From: Polytrichum commune
Taxonomy: Eukaryota > Streptophyta > Polytrichopsida > Polytrichales > Polytrichaceae
DNA: 64,000 bases
NCBI GenBank assembly: GCA_950295325.1
Contig: OX485806.1
Location: 9,612,001-9,676,000 of the forward strand
Direction of reading: 5' to 3'
Shown in pieces: positions 50,501 through 60,431 of the stretch (positions are counted from its first letter, which is position 1; each line of letters starts with the position of its first letter). A program made the translations under genes and the position numbers. The notes beneath the pieces are model-generated. The model saw only the letters and a list, made by a program, of their open reading frames with translations. It did not search any database and was not told the DNA's origin.

Positions 50501-53500
50501 CTCCTACGATATGAAATCATGCAATTAGTGCGAGATGATTAGGAAATCCAAATCGTGCCCGTAGCCATTCACCTCATAGTTTTCAGAGGGCGAATGAGTA
50601 TCCTGTTGATTATCAAAGTGAAGAATTTTGTGCTCATTGAAGTGGTCACATAGGTCTCCCCAATCATACTGCCTTTTGAGGCCTCGAACGATTAGCATAT
50701 TTTGAGCACATAGTTCAATCTCTTTTAAACATATGATGTCTTTTTGGTGCCAGTTCTTAGACCTACACCAAATCATATACCACTCAAATATAGGTGTCCA
50801 AATTGTTGTTGTGTTCGATGTAAGCATGTCTACCTTAAGTACTAAGGTTTGTGGCGCTTTTGTATGCACTTTTAACTCCATGGACAATTTTGGCGGTTGG
50901 ATTAGATTAAAATCGTCTCATCCGGATGGCAATTGCAAGGATGAATCACAAAGATTGTCATTTCAAATTTCATTGGAGTCAGAGTTCCACGAGATGTGAA
51001 GTGGAGGTTTAAGACATCAAAGTGAAGGTTGCCTTTCTCTTTGAGTGATCACATAGGTTGGCCTCTCGATTGTGGTGATGTTAATGATTGGACCTGAAAT
51101 GGTGTCTTTTGATGGATTTTAAGCACGTAGTCCAATCTCGTTGTAGCACGTGTCTTTTTATTTGGTGTTCGTGTGTTAACTACAGGCCTTGCCATGCACC
51201 ACTTGAATATAGATGTCCAATATAAAAGAGTGACCACATAAGGCCCACATGCCTTAGACTAGACAGTCAGTGCAATTCTCTCTTTCTTATATTTCTCTGA
51301 TTTCTCCCACATTATGCCGAAAACATGTGAGCTTGTGTGTAATTGGAGAAATGACAATCTGTGTCATCAGAATCGCTAACCAGATCATGAGACAATTCCC
51401 AGTTTGATCAAATGATCAAAATTGTCTATGGAGATGGAAGTGCCCACAAAAGGGCCGTGTACCATACTTAATTTAAAGTTCCAGACCTTAATAAGAAATT
51501 CATCACGCAGTATTCTTTAGTTGAGGTGGCTCTCAAATGAACACTCTTATAAGAGTGCATTGCCATTCAAAAGTGGCAATGGATTTTTATGACTGACAAA
51601 CACAAAACTGCTGGACCAACCTCACTTCAAATCAACTCAGGTTGAGCTTCTTTCCCTTCTGAATCAGAATTTTGATATGATTTAATGGTGTGTGCAGGTA
51701 TAAATGAGTGGCCAGGAAGGCAACTACACAGCCACAACTACAGAGAGCCAAATACTTTTGCAGATCAGGTACCCAACTTCCTAGAATGAATGAGTTTATG
51801 GAATCGATGACGCTAGACTGCAATAAAAGGACACTATAGAGTCATCCTTTTATTCAACCAGAGTTTGGTAAGGAGTTGGTTGTTTTGTATACAAAACTCT
51901 TCATGGTCAGTAAGTTCTTGGTGCATGCTTGGAGTTGGTTTGCAAGTTTGAACAAAGAACTTATCGGTTCATTGAGGATCAAGTCATTTTGGCACGTCAA
52001 GAGGTGCTAAAATGAGTTTGGACCCCAATGAGCCGAATTAGAATGTTTGTTCATACCTCCACACCAACTTCAAGAATGCACCAAAAAACTTACTAAACAT
52101 GGAAAGTTTTGTATGCAAAACAACCAACTCCCGACCAAGACCCCTGTTAAATTACCAGATAACTCTAACATCCGTTGTGTCCTTCATTTGCTCCCAACAA
52201 ACGAGGCTGCAAAAAAAAGGTGGTATGCACAGATCTCTTTGTCTTGAAGGTATATTTTCACATTGATGTGTATCTAGGTTTCTTGTCTCAAGCTAAAATT
52301 AAACACTAGGTGGAGGATTACAAGTTAGATTGCACATTAAGGAGACCTTTGTTAATCCAACATAGCAATAATAGGGCCACCTATATTCGAGTGGTATGTG
52401 GTTAGGTGTGGATCTAAGAACGGACATCAAAAGGACATGAAGTATTTTAAAGAGATTGGACTACATGCTCGGAATATGATGTTAACCATTTTAGACTCGA
52501 TAGTCATCAACATAATTGGGGGACCTACATGACCATTTAATGAGCACAAGAATCTTCACTTTCACAACTATTGAATACGATATTCATATGAGCTCCCAAA
52601 ATCGTGAGTTTGGAGTTGCAGAACTTCTTCCTCCCACTAAATTGCAATGTGTTTTGTATCCTGAAAGAAGTTGGCGCAGAGAAAACAAGTCTTCAATTAA
52701 CATCGGTCTATCTAAGGTTGCTCAAAACCATGTCAGATTGTGGTGGTGATAGGAAATGGAATCAGTGGGATGGACATTTCAAAGGACATTGCAAAAGTTG
52801 CAAAGGAAGTTCACGTGAGCGCCCGTAAATGGCCGCCCGGCAGCTCAAATGTCGATATTTTCGAGCATCCATCTGGTTCACGTGGCAATATCTGGCACCA
52901 TTCAATGGTGTGTTTTGGTGTCCTCCCTTAATTTTTGACTGCATAGACTTGTGTGCATTGTTAAATTTTGACTTCACCTTCGAGAGCAGCAGTACACCAT
53001 TTTTGCTATTTAGTGTCGCTTACTATTTGGAGTTACACACCATGCTATAACTTCGTTCATACAATGTACATTGTTTTTACCAAGTCGATTCGTTCGGGAT
53101 CTAGGATGCTCAAACAACCCATACGCCTTTTGTTGATAACAGTTGAAATCTATGACAAGAATTTCTAGCATTGCGTGATTCCGAATAGCAAGTGACGCGA
53201 ACTACGATTAGCGGTGTAGTTGGTTTAGTCATATTTTGTTCCAAGAGTTCTCCTTTTCTTTCCCCCAAGCACATTGAGTTTGCTTTCTGTGTCTGCCAGT
53301 CTTAGGGTTTAGGGTTTAGGGTGATCCTTTTTAACTCAATGGAGTTTCTGTTTGGAGTTGGTTGGCCATGACATTTCCTTTGGTTGTTTTGCATACAATA
53401 TCAATGATTTCTTTCCACTTGTAGCGTATGCTCGGAGGCAGTGTTTGAATATGAATGGAGAGTAATTTATTTTTTGAGGTTCATTGAGGGTCAAACTCAT

Positions 53501-56302
53501 TTTAGCACTTCTTGGCATACCAAAATGAATCTTCATAAACCAATATGAAATGTTCTTTGTTCAAACCTCCACACTACCTCTGAGCATGCACCAAATAGCC
53601 TAATGAATGTGGAAATTAGTGTTGTATGCAAAAAATACCAGCTTCTGATCAAAAGTCATGTTGAGGTGGAGAATAACTCTAACTAATGTCAATGGAAAGA
53701 CTCGTGTTTGGAAGAGGATATTATCTTAGTTAGACACCTTATTGTGATACTCTACTTATTGGTCACAACGCAGGTGGAGTATGTATGTCAGGATGGAACT
53801 GTGAAGTTCAAAGACGGAGGATCGGTTCAACCAGACATAATATTGCACTGCACAGGGTAAGTGCAATTGGAGTTTGATTTTCCTCAAATTTTCAAACAAT
53901 TATTATACTTCATTTAGGATGAGTGGTTGATCAAACTTTCATTTGTATCTTGTATCAATGAATAAATATCACATAGGGTATGGTCTTGGCTCAGGAACAA
54001 AGGGCCAATTTACACTATGGCCAAGGGCCGTGACCATGAAATTGTGAGTGCCCTTGAAACTCATCCAAAGGCCATACCACAGAGATTTGAAATTGAGTTT
54101 GGAGTGGTCACGGGCCTTCAAGTGCAGTGTGAAGACATATGTGACCGGGTTCTCAACTAAATGCTATTTTATTACCTCCTATTCACGTGGGCCCTTCTAC
54201 ACAATAAGCTCTAATAAATCAAGGGTTGAGATTTTTGAAGTATCATGATCTTCCGCTTTTGTGTGAGACTCACCTCTTTGAGGTGGACTTAGACGCAAAA
54301 TGGGTAGACCATGAAACATTATCCATTGTATGCCATGTAGGAATCCATATAAGTTTGTTCTTCCATTTAAATTCCTTGGTCCCTTAGGCCCTTAAGTTCT
54401 AGTGGAAAGTGAAGTGTGACAGTTTCGACATTTTCCATTAACGAGAGATTTTAGATTTCAATGGTCATGGGCCTCAAGCTCTAGTGTAAAGTACCCTCTA
54501 AATTCACATTCCTTTTTCTTTTTGGGGGTACTTGCAGGTACTTCTATTCCTTTCCATTTTTGGATTCAAATGGAAAAGTGGTTGTAGAAGATAATTGTGT
54601 TGGCCCCCTATACCAGCAGGTCTTTGCCCCGGCTCTTGCTCCAACTCTCTCTTTTGTGGGGTTGCCAAAGAAGGTAGGCACACATTATTGATGTTTCAAT
54701 TTCTCATTGCTCTAGTCCAAGGTATGTGGGCCTTATGTGGTCACTCTGCTTCATTGGAAACATACATTTTGAGTGTATATGGCAAGATTCGTAGTTTGAA
54801 ATGGACACCTAAAAGACACCATGTGTTACTGCAATCAAATTTAATTATGTGCTCAAAATATAGACATCATTTTAGGTTCTCGTTTTTTCACACAAGTGGG
54901 AGGGTCTATGTGATTGCTTAAAGAGAAAGGAAGCATTTACTTTGACCTCCTATGACTTTTGCATCTACACTCCTAAACATCCAGAACTTGACATGACAAT
55001 TTGCATGATTCATCGCAATCGCTTCACACCGGACGAGAAAATTCCTGATTGATCAAATGGTCAAAATTGTGTGCGAGGTTGGAAAGTGCTGAGATGAAAT
55101 TCTGCCTGTCTTTGCAACAACAAAATATGGACAAACAGGTTTGTCAAATTCAATCAGTATCTAATACGGAGTAATCCATGACTGCATTGTGCTTTTCTTT
55201 TCTTCTCGTTTCGTTTGCAGGTCATACCATTTGTGCTTTTCGAGCTTCAATCTCGCTGGATCGCAATGGCACTTTCAGGCAGGGTAGCATTACCCTCGGT
55301 GGCGGAGATGCTACAATCAGTTGAGGCCAGCTATGCGAAGCTCGAAGCTTCTGGCAAGTCCAGAAGATCAGCACACAATGTGTTTGAATTTCAGGTGAAG
55401 CCTGGGCCTCTTTTGCCTAGTAAACTTGAAGCTCTTAATGGTGCAAGCATATCAACGCCATTCATCAGTCCCCTGGATCAACTCTTCAAGGACCAAGAGG
55501 CTCAATGTCCAGCCGATAGACACAATTTCTACAAGCCTCACCATGTGAAAAAAACATATTTCGGATATAAATTATGGGTTTGGAGCTTCATTTTGTGTAC
55601 TTATGTCAAGAAGAAAATAATAATACACTCATGTGTGAAATTATGATCACAGTAGTATTTGCATCCCAAGGGCACCTAGATTGTGTGTTTGAACCCATAT
55701 CAATCAGGATTTCTGAGTGATGTAAGCAATTCAAAAAAAAAATGCACTTGAAGAATTGGAAGGACCTTCATGACCATGTAATGAGCACAGGAATCTCCCC
55801 TTTTGATAATGATTAAGATATTCACACGAGCTCCAGAAATCATGAGGAAAGTGGCTACAGCCTTGATTTGGATTTGCTAACCATCTCATACTACTAATCA
55901 CGTGTTTTTCATACTCTCAGAGAAGTGGGTTAGTGGGACAATGTAACCATTCGAGATCCATCTCCCTCAAGGGTTTCATAAGCACGTACAAGGGTGTAAT
56001 TTTATCAGTTGTGTAACGACGTTCTTCATGTTCAATCAATCGAAACTAAACATTCTTGCCTTTGATCATCATACTTGTTCTCATTGCTATTTGTTCGCCG
56101 ACTGCAGTTTGCGTACTTGGACTGGCTCTGTGATCAGACTGGAAGGCATCATGTGGAGAGCTGGAGAAGCGAGTTGTTTCACGAGGTTATAAAATGCCGA
56201 TTGGAATTGAAAGATGCTTATGATCTAGACGTCATTGTCGAGAAGGAATTGTACGAAGAAGCCATGGCGTATTTGAGGGAGACCGAAAGGCTCAAGAGGT
56301 GA
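47514..56302 (+). CDS. FMO: Flavin-containing monooxygenase, GS-OX-like (second copy)
   Basis: Paralogue of the gene at 28,676, with the same predicted NADPH/O2-dependent oxygenase activity. Exons are 47,514-47,526, 49,782-50,432, 51,698-51,768, 52,737-52,907, 53,774-53,856, 54,538-54,673, 55,221-55,394 and 56,108-56,302, giving 497 residues. Four internal exons (3, 5, 6 and 7) have exactly the same length as in the first copy. Motifs: FAD GxGxxG at 35-40 (VAVIGCGAAG), VFEQRDTVGGMW, FMO signature EWPGRQLHSHNY (225-236), NADPH VVVIGNGISG (247-256), LHCTGY (326-331). Exon 2 has no in-frame ATG before the FAD motif; the position matching Met 30,101 of the first copy is ACG. The 13-base first exon therefore supplies the start. 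The C-terminus is 24 residues shorter than in copy 1. No lesion is seen. Confidence 0.9.
47680..48400. repeat. Tandem repeat (about 203 bp x 4) in FMO-2 intron 1
   Basis: The marker agagggtcact.tgacttg.tgt recurs near 47,735, 47,937, 48,143 and 48,344. Each is preceded by ggctgag.aagc.caatc.ggatga and followed by ttcttgttgt.g.ttttatttga. Confidence 0.85.
48540..49400. repeat. Tandem repeat (about 291 bp x 3) in FMO-2 intron 1
   Basis: gaaggctttgtcc recurs near 48,590, 48,881 and 49,172. Further shared blocks are aatgagattggtgtcaac, atgccacttgac.atgctt and tttattcttgatgaa. Confidence 0.85.
49415..49764 (+). mobile_element. R2-family MITE ending at FMO-2 exon 2
   Basis: Runs from gccttatgtggtcactc to gcgacgtacctta and ends 17 bases before the exon 2 acceptor. 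The same terminal sequence abuts exon 2 of the first FMO gene, so the element end appears to be fixed in this intron in both copies. Confidence 0.65.
50475..50850 (-). mobile_element. R1-family MITE in FMO-2 intron 2
   Basis: Contains cacttctcctacgatatgaa, gtggtcacataggtctcccc and accactcaaatataggtgtcc in the R1 order. Confidence 0.6.
51000..51470. mobile_element. R2-family MITE (both arms) in FMO-2 intron 2
   Basis: Reverse arm 51,000-51,255 and forward arm 51,330-51,470 (ending gcccacaaaagggccgtgtacc). The arrangement matches intron 2 of the first FMO gene. Confidence 0.6.
51840..52170. mobile_element. Hairpin MITE (family H) in FMO-2 intron 3
   Basis: Foldback around ggcacgtcaagaggtgc, with arms ggttgttttgtatacaaaac and gttttgtatgcaaaacaacc. 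Counterpart of the copy at 31,975-32,310. Confidence 0.7.
52350..52600 (+). mobile_element. R1-family MITE fragment in FMO-2 intron 3
   Basis: Contains gtggttaggtgtggatct, agattggactacatgctc and gacctacatgaccatttaatg in R1 order; the right end is lost. Confidence 0.55.
53302..53321 (+). repeat. Short interstitial telomere-type repeat (TTTAGGG)
   Basis: ttagggtttagggtttaggg, nearly three units of the common plant telomere heptamer, in FMO-2 intron 4. Short runs like this are frequent in plant introns and promoters. Confidence 0.8.
53335..53690. mobile_element. Hairpin MITE (family H) in FMO-2 intron 4
   Basis: Foldback around gcacttcttggcataccaaaa. Counterpart of the copy at 32,690-33,020 in the same intron of the first gene. 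Confidence 0.7.
54001..54497. mobile_element. Harbinger-derived MITE in FMO-2 intron 5
   Basis: Starts agggccaatttacactatgg and ends (reverse complement) agggtactttacactagag. The inner block cttagacgcaaaatgggtag and the segment gccatgtaggaatccata resemble Harbinger sequence near 15,025-15,090. It is the longer counterpart of 34,647-34,942. Confidence 0.7.
54715..55090 (+). mobile_element. R2-family MITE, near full length, in FMO-2 intron 6
   Basis: Left end aaggtatgtgggccttatgt; right end gatcaaatggtcaaaattgt then ggaaagtgct. Intron 6 of the first FMO gene carries a family H hairpin instead, so this insertion is probably younger than the duplication. Confidence 0.65.
55755..55970 (+). mobile_element. 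R1-family MITE fragment in FMO-2 intron 7
   Basis: Carries the right half of R1 (catgaccatgtaatgagcac, cacgagctccagaaatcatg, agaagtgggttagtgggac). Confidence 0.6.
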
Positions 56303-59235
56303 TAATTCACCCTGTTCCGTTTCGTCTTAAACCCTAAAAGGATCATGAAGGGGCTCAATGTACGACCTATCTACACAATTTCCACATCAAGTCTTTGATC
56401 CATCGTTGTAGTATATGTATTTATGTGTTTGGAGCTTTACTTAGCACATTGTATTATGTCAAGGAGAAAATCAAAATCAAGACATACATGACACTCATGA
56501 TATGTATGGAGAGAGAGAGAGATACGACTCCAACTTCATTGCCACAAGTTCACATGTGAACCCATAACATGTTTATTGAGGATGGTTATGGGACAAGTAT
56601 TATTGCCTCTTGTCTCGGAGGTGGTCCCTTTCTGTAGCCGGTGAAAGAAGGGACATGTGGAGGGTCTTAAGTTGTATATTAGTATGTTATTTATTTATGT
56701 GAGGACCCTAGGGTTGGGTGTTATGATGGCAAGGTGCCTTTGCTAGTTCCAACGTATGTTGGGTTCGACTTGTGTAAGTGGGTAATATGTCTCTTTAACT
56801 AAGCTAAATGGGTTTTTTTGGACATCTTGTTATAATTTTCAACTTTGAAATTTTGGTACTTGTGTGTATGTCCTTGTTGTGGTGTGTAGAAAGGGTGTAA
56901 TGGGAAGTTGGTGGTTGATGCTATATATACTAAGTATATAGTTGCATCCAAGGGCATGTCCTAGGTCGTGTGTCATTTACTTTAAGTTAATATTAACACA
57001 TTATAATTTTGCATTTGATTAATAAGTCATTTTTAGATGGGATCGCTTTTGACACGGTTACCTAAAAATGGAGGTATGTAGCTCAAATGCACCAGGGGTT
57101 AACAAATGTGCTTCTTGACTTCTAGCTAGAAGTGTCTCACATTCATCCTATGCATTTTCAACCACCTTGACAAGGAAAATCAATTATGAGCCTCCACCAA
57201 GTATAAATTGAAGATTTGTTGCCCCACCATTTCATGCCGTTCCGGAAAAGTTTGGGGGACAACAAGGTGATGTTTCGTAGCACCTACCATGAAGGAGGGT
57301 GAAAACATTAATTCTTATTTAGTTGCTATATTTTTGGCCAAATCAATATACAAACTAGGATCGTAGACATCAAATCAGTTTGTTGAGATAGCAACAAACT
57401 TGTGAATGATAGGTTTTACTGCATTCCCATGGTTGGTGTTGGCAATTGAAAACCAAGACCAAGGTTCTTGCGGCACTGAAATGTTATGAGTGGGCCTTGT
57501 ATGGCTGTGGGAACAGTGCAATTTGGTCGTTGATCCACCAAGGCCCATCCAACGGCCTAAGGTGATCCTACATGGCACAAGCGATGGGGGCATGTTGCTA
57601 GCGAGAGAACAGCATGGAATCTAAGCACGGCAACCTACCATTTGGAATACAATCCACCCTCAATATATGCTCACACTTTAGAGCAAGGAAACTTGTAACA
57701 CTTATGCAGTGTGGTGTTAATACATTAATCCTTATCGGGGGTAGCATAGACAATTTATAGCACTTGCACGAATAACACTTATGATTTGAGAATCAAAAAC
57801 AACACCACTTGTATAAATAAAGGATGAGAATACATAATATATGAATGTCATCATACATCTAAGCATCATGGAAGAACAAATCTATAGTCGTTTGATGAGA
57901 TTCTTGTGCATGCCAAGATCCTAATTCCTGTGAAGTGTTTGAATGCTCTAGATGAGAGGTGTAACATCAATAGGTTGTTGTTCCAAAAATCGTTTCAAGG
58001 TCACTCATGCACTTTCATCATCCTTGAATCCTACTCTATCTACCATCACATTACCAATTTGCATGTTGCCAACTTCTTCAATGGGTTCATTGTCAACTGC
58101 ATCGTTTCTTTCATCAAGCATTCTTATAATTTCCTACTCAATAGGTATGTAAGGATTGTTGAGATCAAATTTCAGTTCATAGTTCATGAATTCATGTGCA
58201 TTCATAGTGGGTCCAATTTTACTCCCTACATATACCAATCTTAGTTGTTCCTATAAGATAGTAGGATTTAGCAACTTGCTAACAAGAGAAGGTAGGGTTT
58301 TGACCAATGGATGAACTCATCCAACATCCATAACATTATTTGTAAACGTTTTCATAAGAAGTGTCATTAAAGAAGTTACCATGGTGACATTAAATACCAT
58401 ATGACACTAAATATCATATTTAGTGTAGTTGGCAATATCTGAGAGTCATCACATAGTCCGGTAAACATAGTTATGTAATTAGTGGGCACCTCTGAGCATA
58501 ACACGCAATGCAATGTTGTTAAGAAGTTAACTTATATTGAATCTCTTTTATTTGATGTAAGGTCTATTTTTTCACATGAATCACACCAAGATACACTTAC
58601 CCACAATGGGGACCATGGCTTTTTTGTGATATGTGAATGACATGTACTATTTAAAGGAAAATAAATAAATTGATATAGGTGTGTCGTTTTGATGACTCTT
58701 TTGAATTTATGTTTTGTTAATCATGCGTTGTCTTAAAGTGGATTGAGACATTAAGGGCTTCTATGTGTGTGGTGACTTTGTGTTATAGTAGAGGCGCCTA
58801 TTCCCAATCAAGACCCATCGACAATGTATAGGGTACTAGAAATTCGATTGGGTTGGGACTGAATTTCGATCAAGCCAAAACCAATAGTGCCATGACACAT
58901 TTCCTGGTTTTGAGTGGTAAAGTGAGGAGGAATGAGTGGTTATGGCAAACTCTAAACATTGGTAATATGTTTAGGCCAACTTTTGGATTCAAAAATTCAC
59001 ATTTTTTTTTAATTTGAGGGATACAATTGTCAAAAAAAGTTGCAATCCTCCTAATTTCTATTTTCTTACACAGGATAAACTTGCACCACCTTAAACTTCT
59101 CTTGACCTAGCACATAATCTCTTAAGTGATTGGTTATATGCGCCTCTCCTCAAATATGGAAGTTCAACACGCCCATCGTGCACGATCCATAACTCACCCA
59201 CCATGACAACAAAATTAATCAACATCAATGTTGTC
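56303..59235. other. No gene recognised
   Basis: FMO-2 3' UTR and AT-rich intergenic DNA. A GA microsatellite lies near 56,509-56,521. A minus-strand open stretch at about 57,900-58,170 (phrase NDAVDNEPIEEVGNMQIGN) is interrupted by stops and matches nothing I know. Part of the 36,715 repeat recurs at 58,340-58,450. Confidence 0.45.
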
Positions 59236-59462
59236 TACACTGATTATCCCGATTAGTGCGTGTTATTGTTCAGAGTTATGTAGTGCAACAATGTCTTACT
59301 CAAGAGTTCAATTTTTTACACGAAGGAAAGTTCAACAGGTTGTTTAGACCTTATAAAACATAAATAACTTTGCTTGGTAGAACACTACATTCTCAATATA
59401 AATAATTACAACACTAGGTAACTCCGAATAATAACACGCACTAAATTGGGATAATTAGTGTA
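59236..59462. mobile_element. 227-bp MITE with about 50-bp inverted repeats
   Basis: The left end tacactgattatcccgatta and the right end (reverse complement) tacactaattatcccaattt are mirrored, followed by agtgcgtgttatt. Fragments of the same element occur at 27,000-27,130 and 28,010-28,165. The target duplication is unclear. Confidence 0.7.
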
Positions 59463-60422
59463 CTACTCAACTTTCTCCCACTATATAAGACATGTATAAT
59501 ATCATAGGGTGGAGTTTTGTGCTAGAGATTCACCTTTCATGCCCATTTTGGGCTATTGCAAATAGCCCACCTAGACCCTTTTCACACGGCACATCATCCA
59601 ATAAGTGTTTGGATTGAGTGGTGAATGGAAAATGGTGTGAGCCTTTGTGAGTTTAGGCCTTTGTCTCCTCACCCACCCTTCTCCACTTCTTTTTCTTCTC
59701 ATCACATACTTGAGCTCCCAAGTGAGTCCCCTCCCACACCTCTCATCTATCGGCTATTCCTTTCCCTTTGCACAACTAATATCTCCACCATTTTGGGTTA
59801 AGTGGATGTAATTGGCGCTTCTTGTAATGAACGGTAAGCAATTACCGTTCAACAAATTACATACTTTGACCGCATTTGACTTAAGGGTGCAAGCACGGTA
59901 AAGTGGACATCTATTGATCCTTGCAGAGGTTTGGATGAAGGTGACTCAAAACGTTCAACTACTGTGGGGAAAAAATGTAATAAACAAAATGCATTTAGTG
60001 ATCCCTATGTTTTATGGCACATATTTTGTTCATTTCTAGTGAGTGTGCCCCCCCCCCTCCTTTGAAAAACATGGAATTACTTACTCCACATAACATGTAT
60101 AAGAAGTCATAATGACACGTAACACCAAATGGCATCTCACTGTAATAAGATCATTTAGTGTACCTATTTGAGTTAGGTTAATACAAAGGTCGACGTCAAT
60201 GGTGTAAAATAATATAGTAGTGCTTGATACTAGGTATATTTTGAGAGGAGATTGATGGAGAGTATTAAATCATTTAGAGCATGACCACATGTTACCGTTA
60301 GAGACCCCCACAACATGACAATGTCGGGTTTAGTCCACCCATCAGGCCTAACCACTATTGCAACATTGGTGGGGGCCGGAAAGCCCGCCGGGTCATAATA
60401 GCTTGAGTACATTGCGGCCTAG
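59463..60422. other. No gene; LTR-like or decayed repeat sequence
   Basis: A pyrimidine-rich stretch (59,640-59,780) and a C-run near 60,049 are visible. No paired LTR or coding region was found. Confidence 0.35.
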
Positions 60423-60431
60423 CTTTCAACT
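60423..60431 (+). repeat. Target-site duplication, left copy (9 bp)
   Basis: CTTTCAACT directly before the element. The identical 9-mer follows the element at 63,007-63,015. Confidence 0.9.

Noticed and set aside
53302-53321. Evidence of a chromosome end or fusion
   Set aside because: Fewer than three telomere units in an intron; such short runs are common in plants.
57906-58244. 112-codon plus-strand frame
   Set aside because: No domain. The complementary strand gives a more protein-like but interrupted reading, so neither can be supported.
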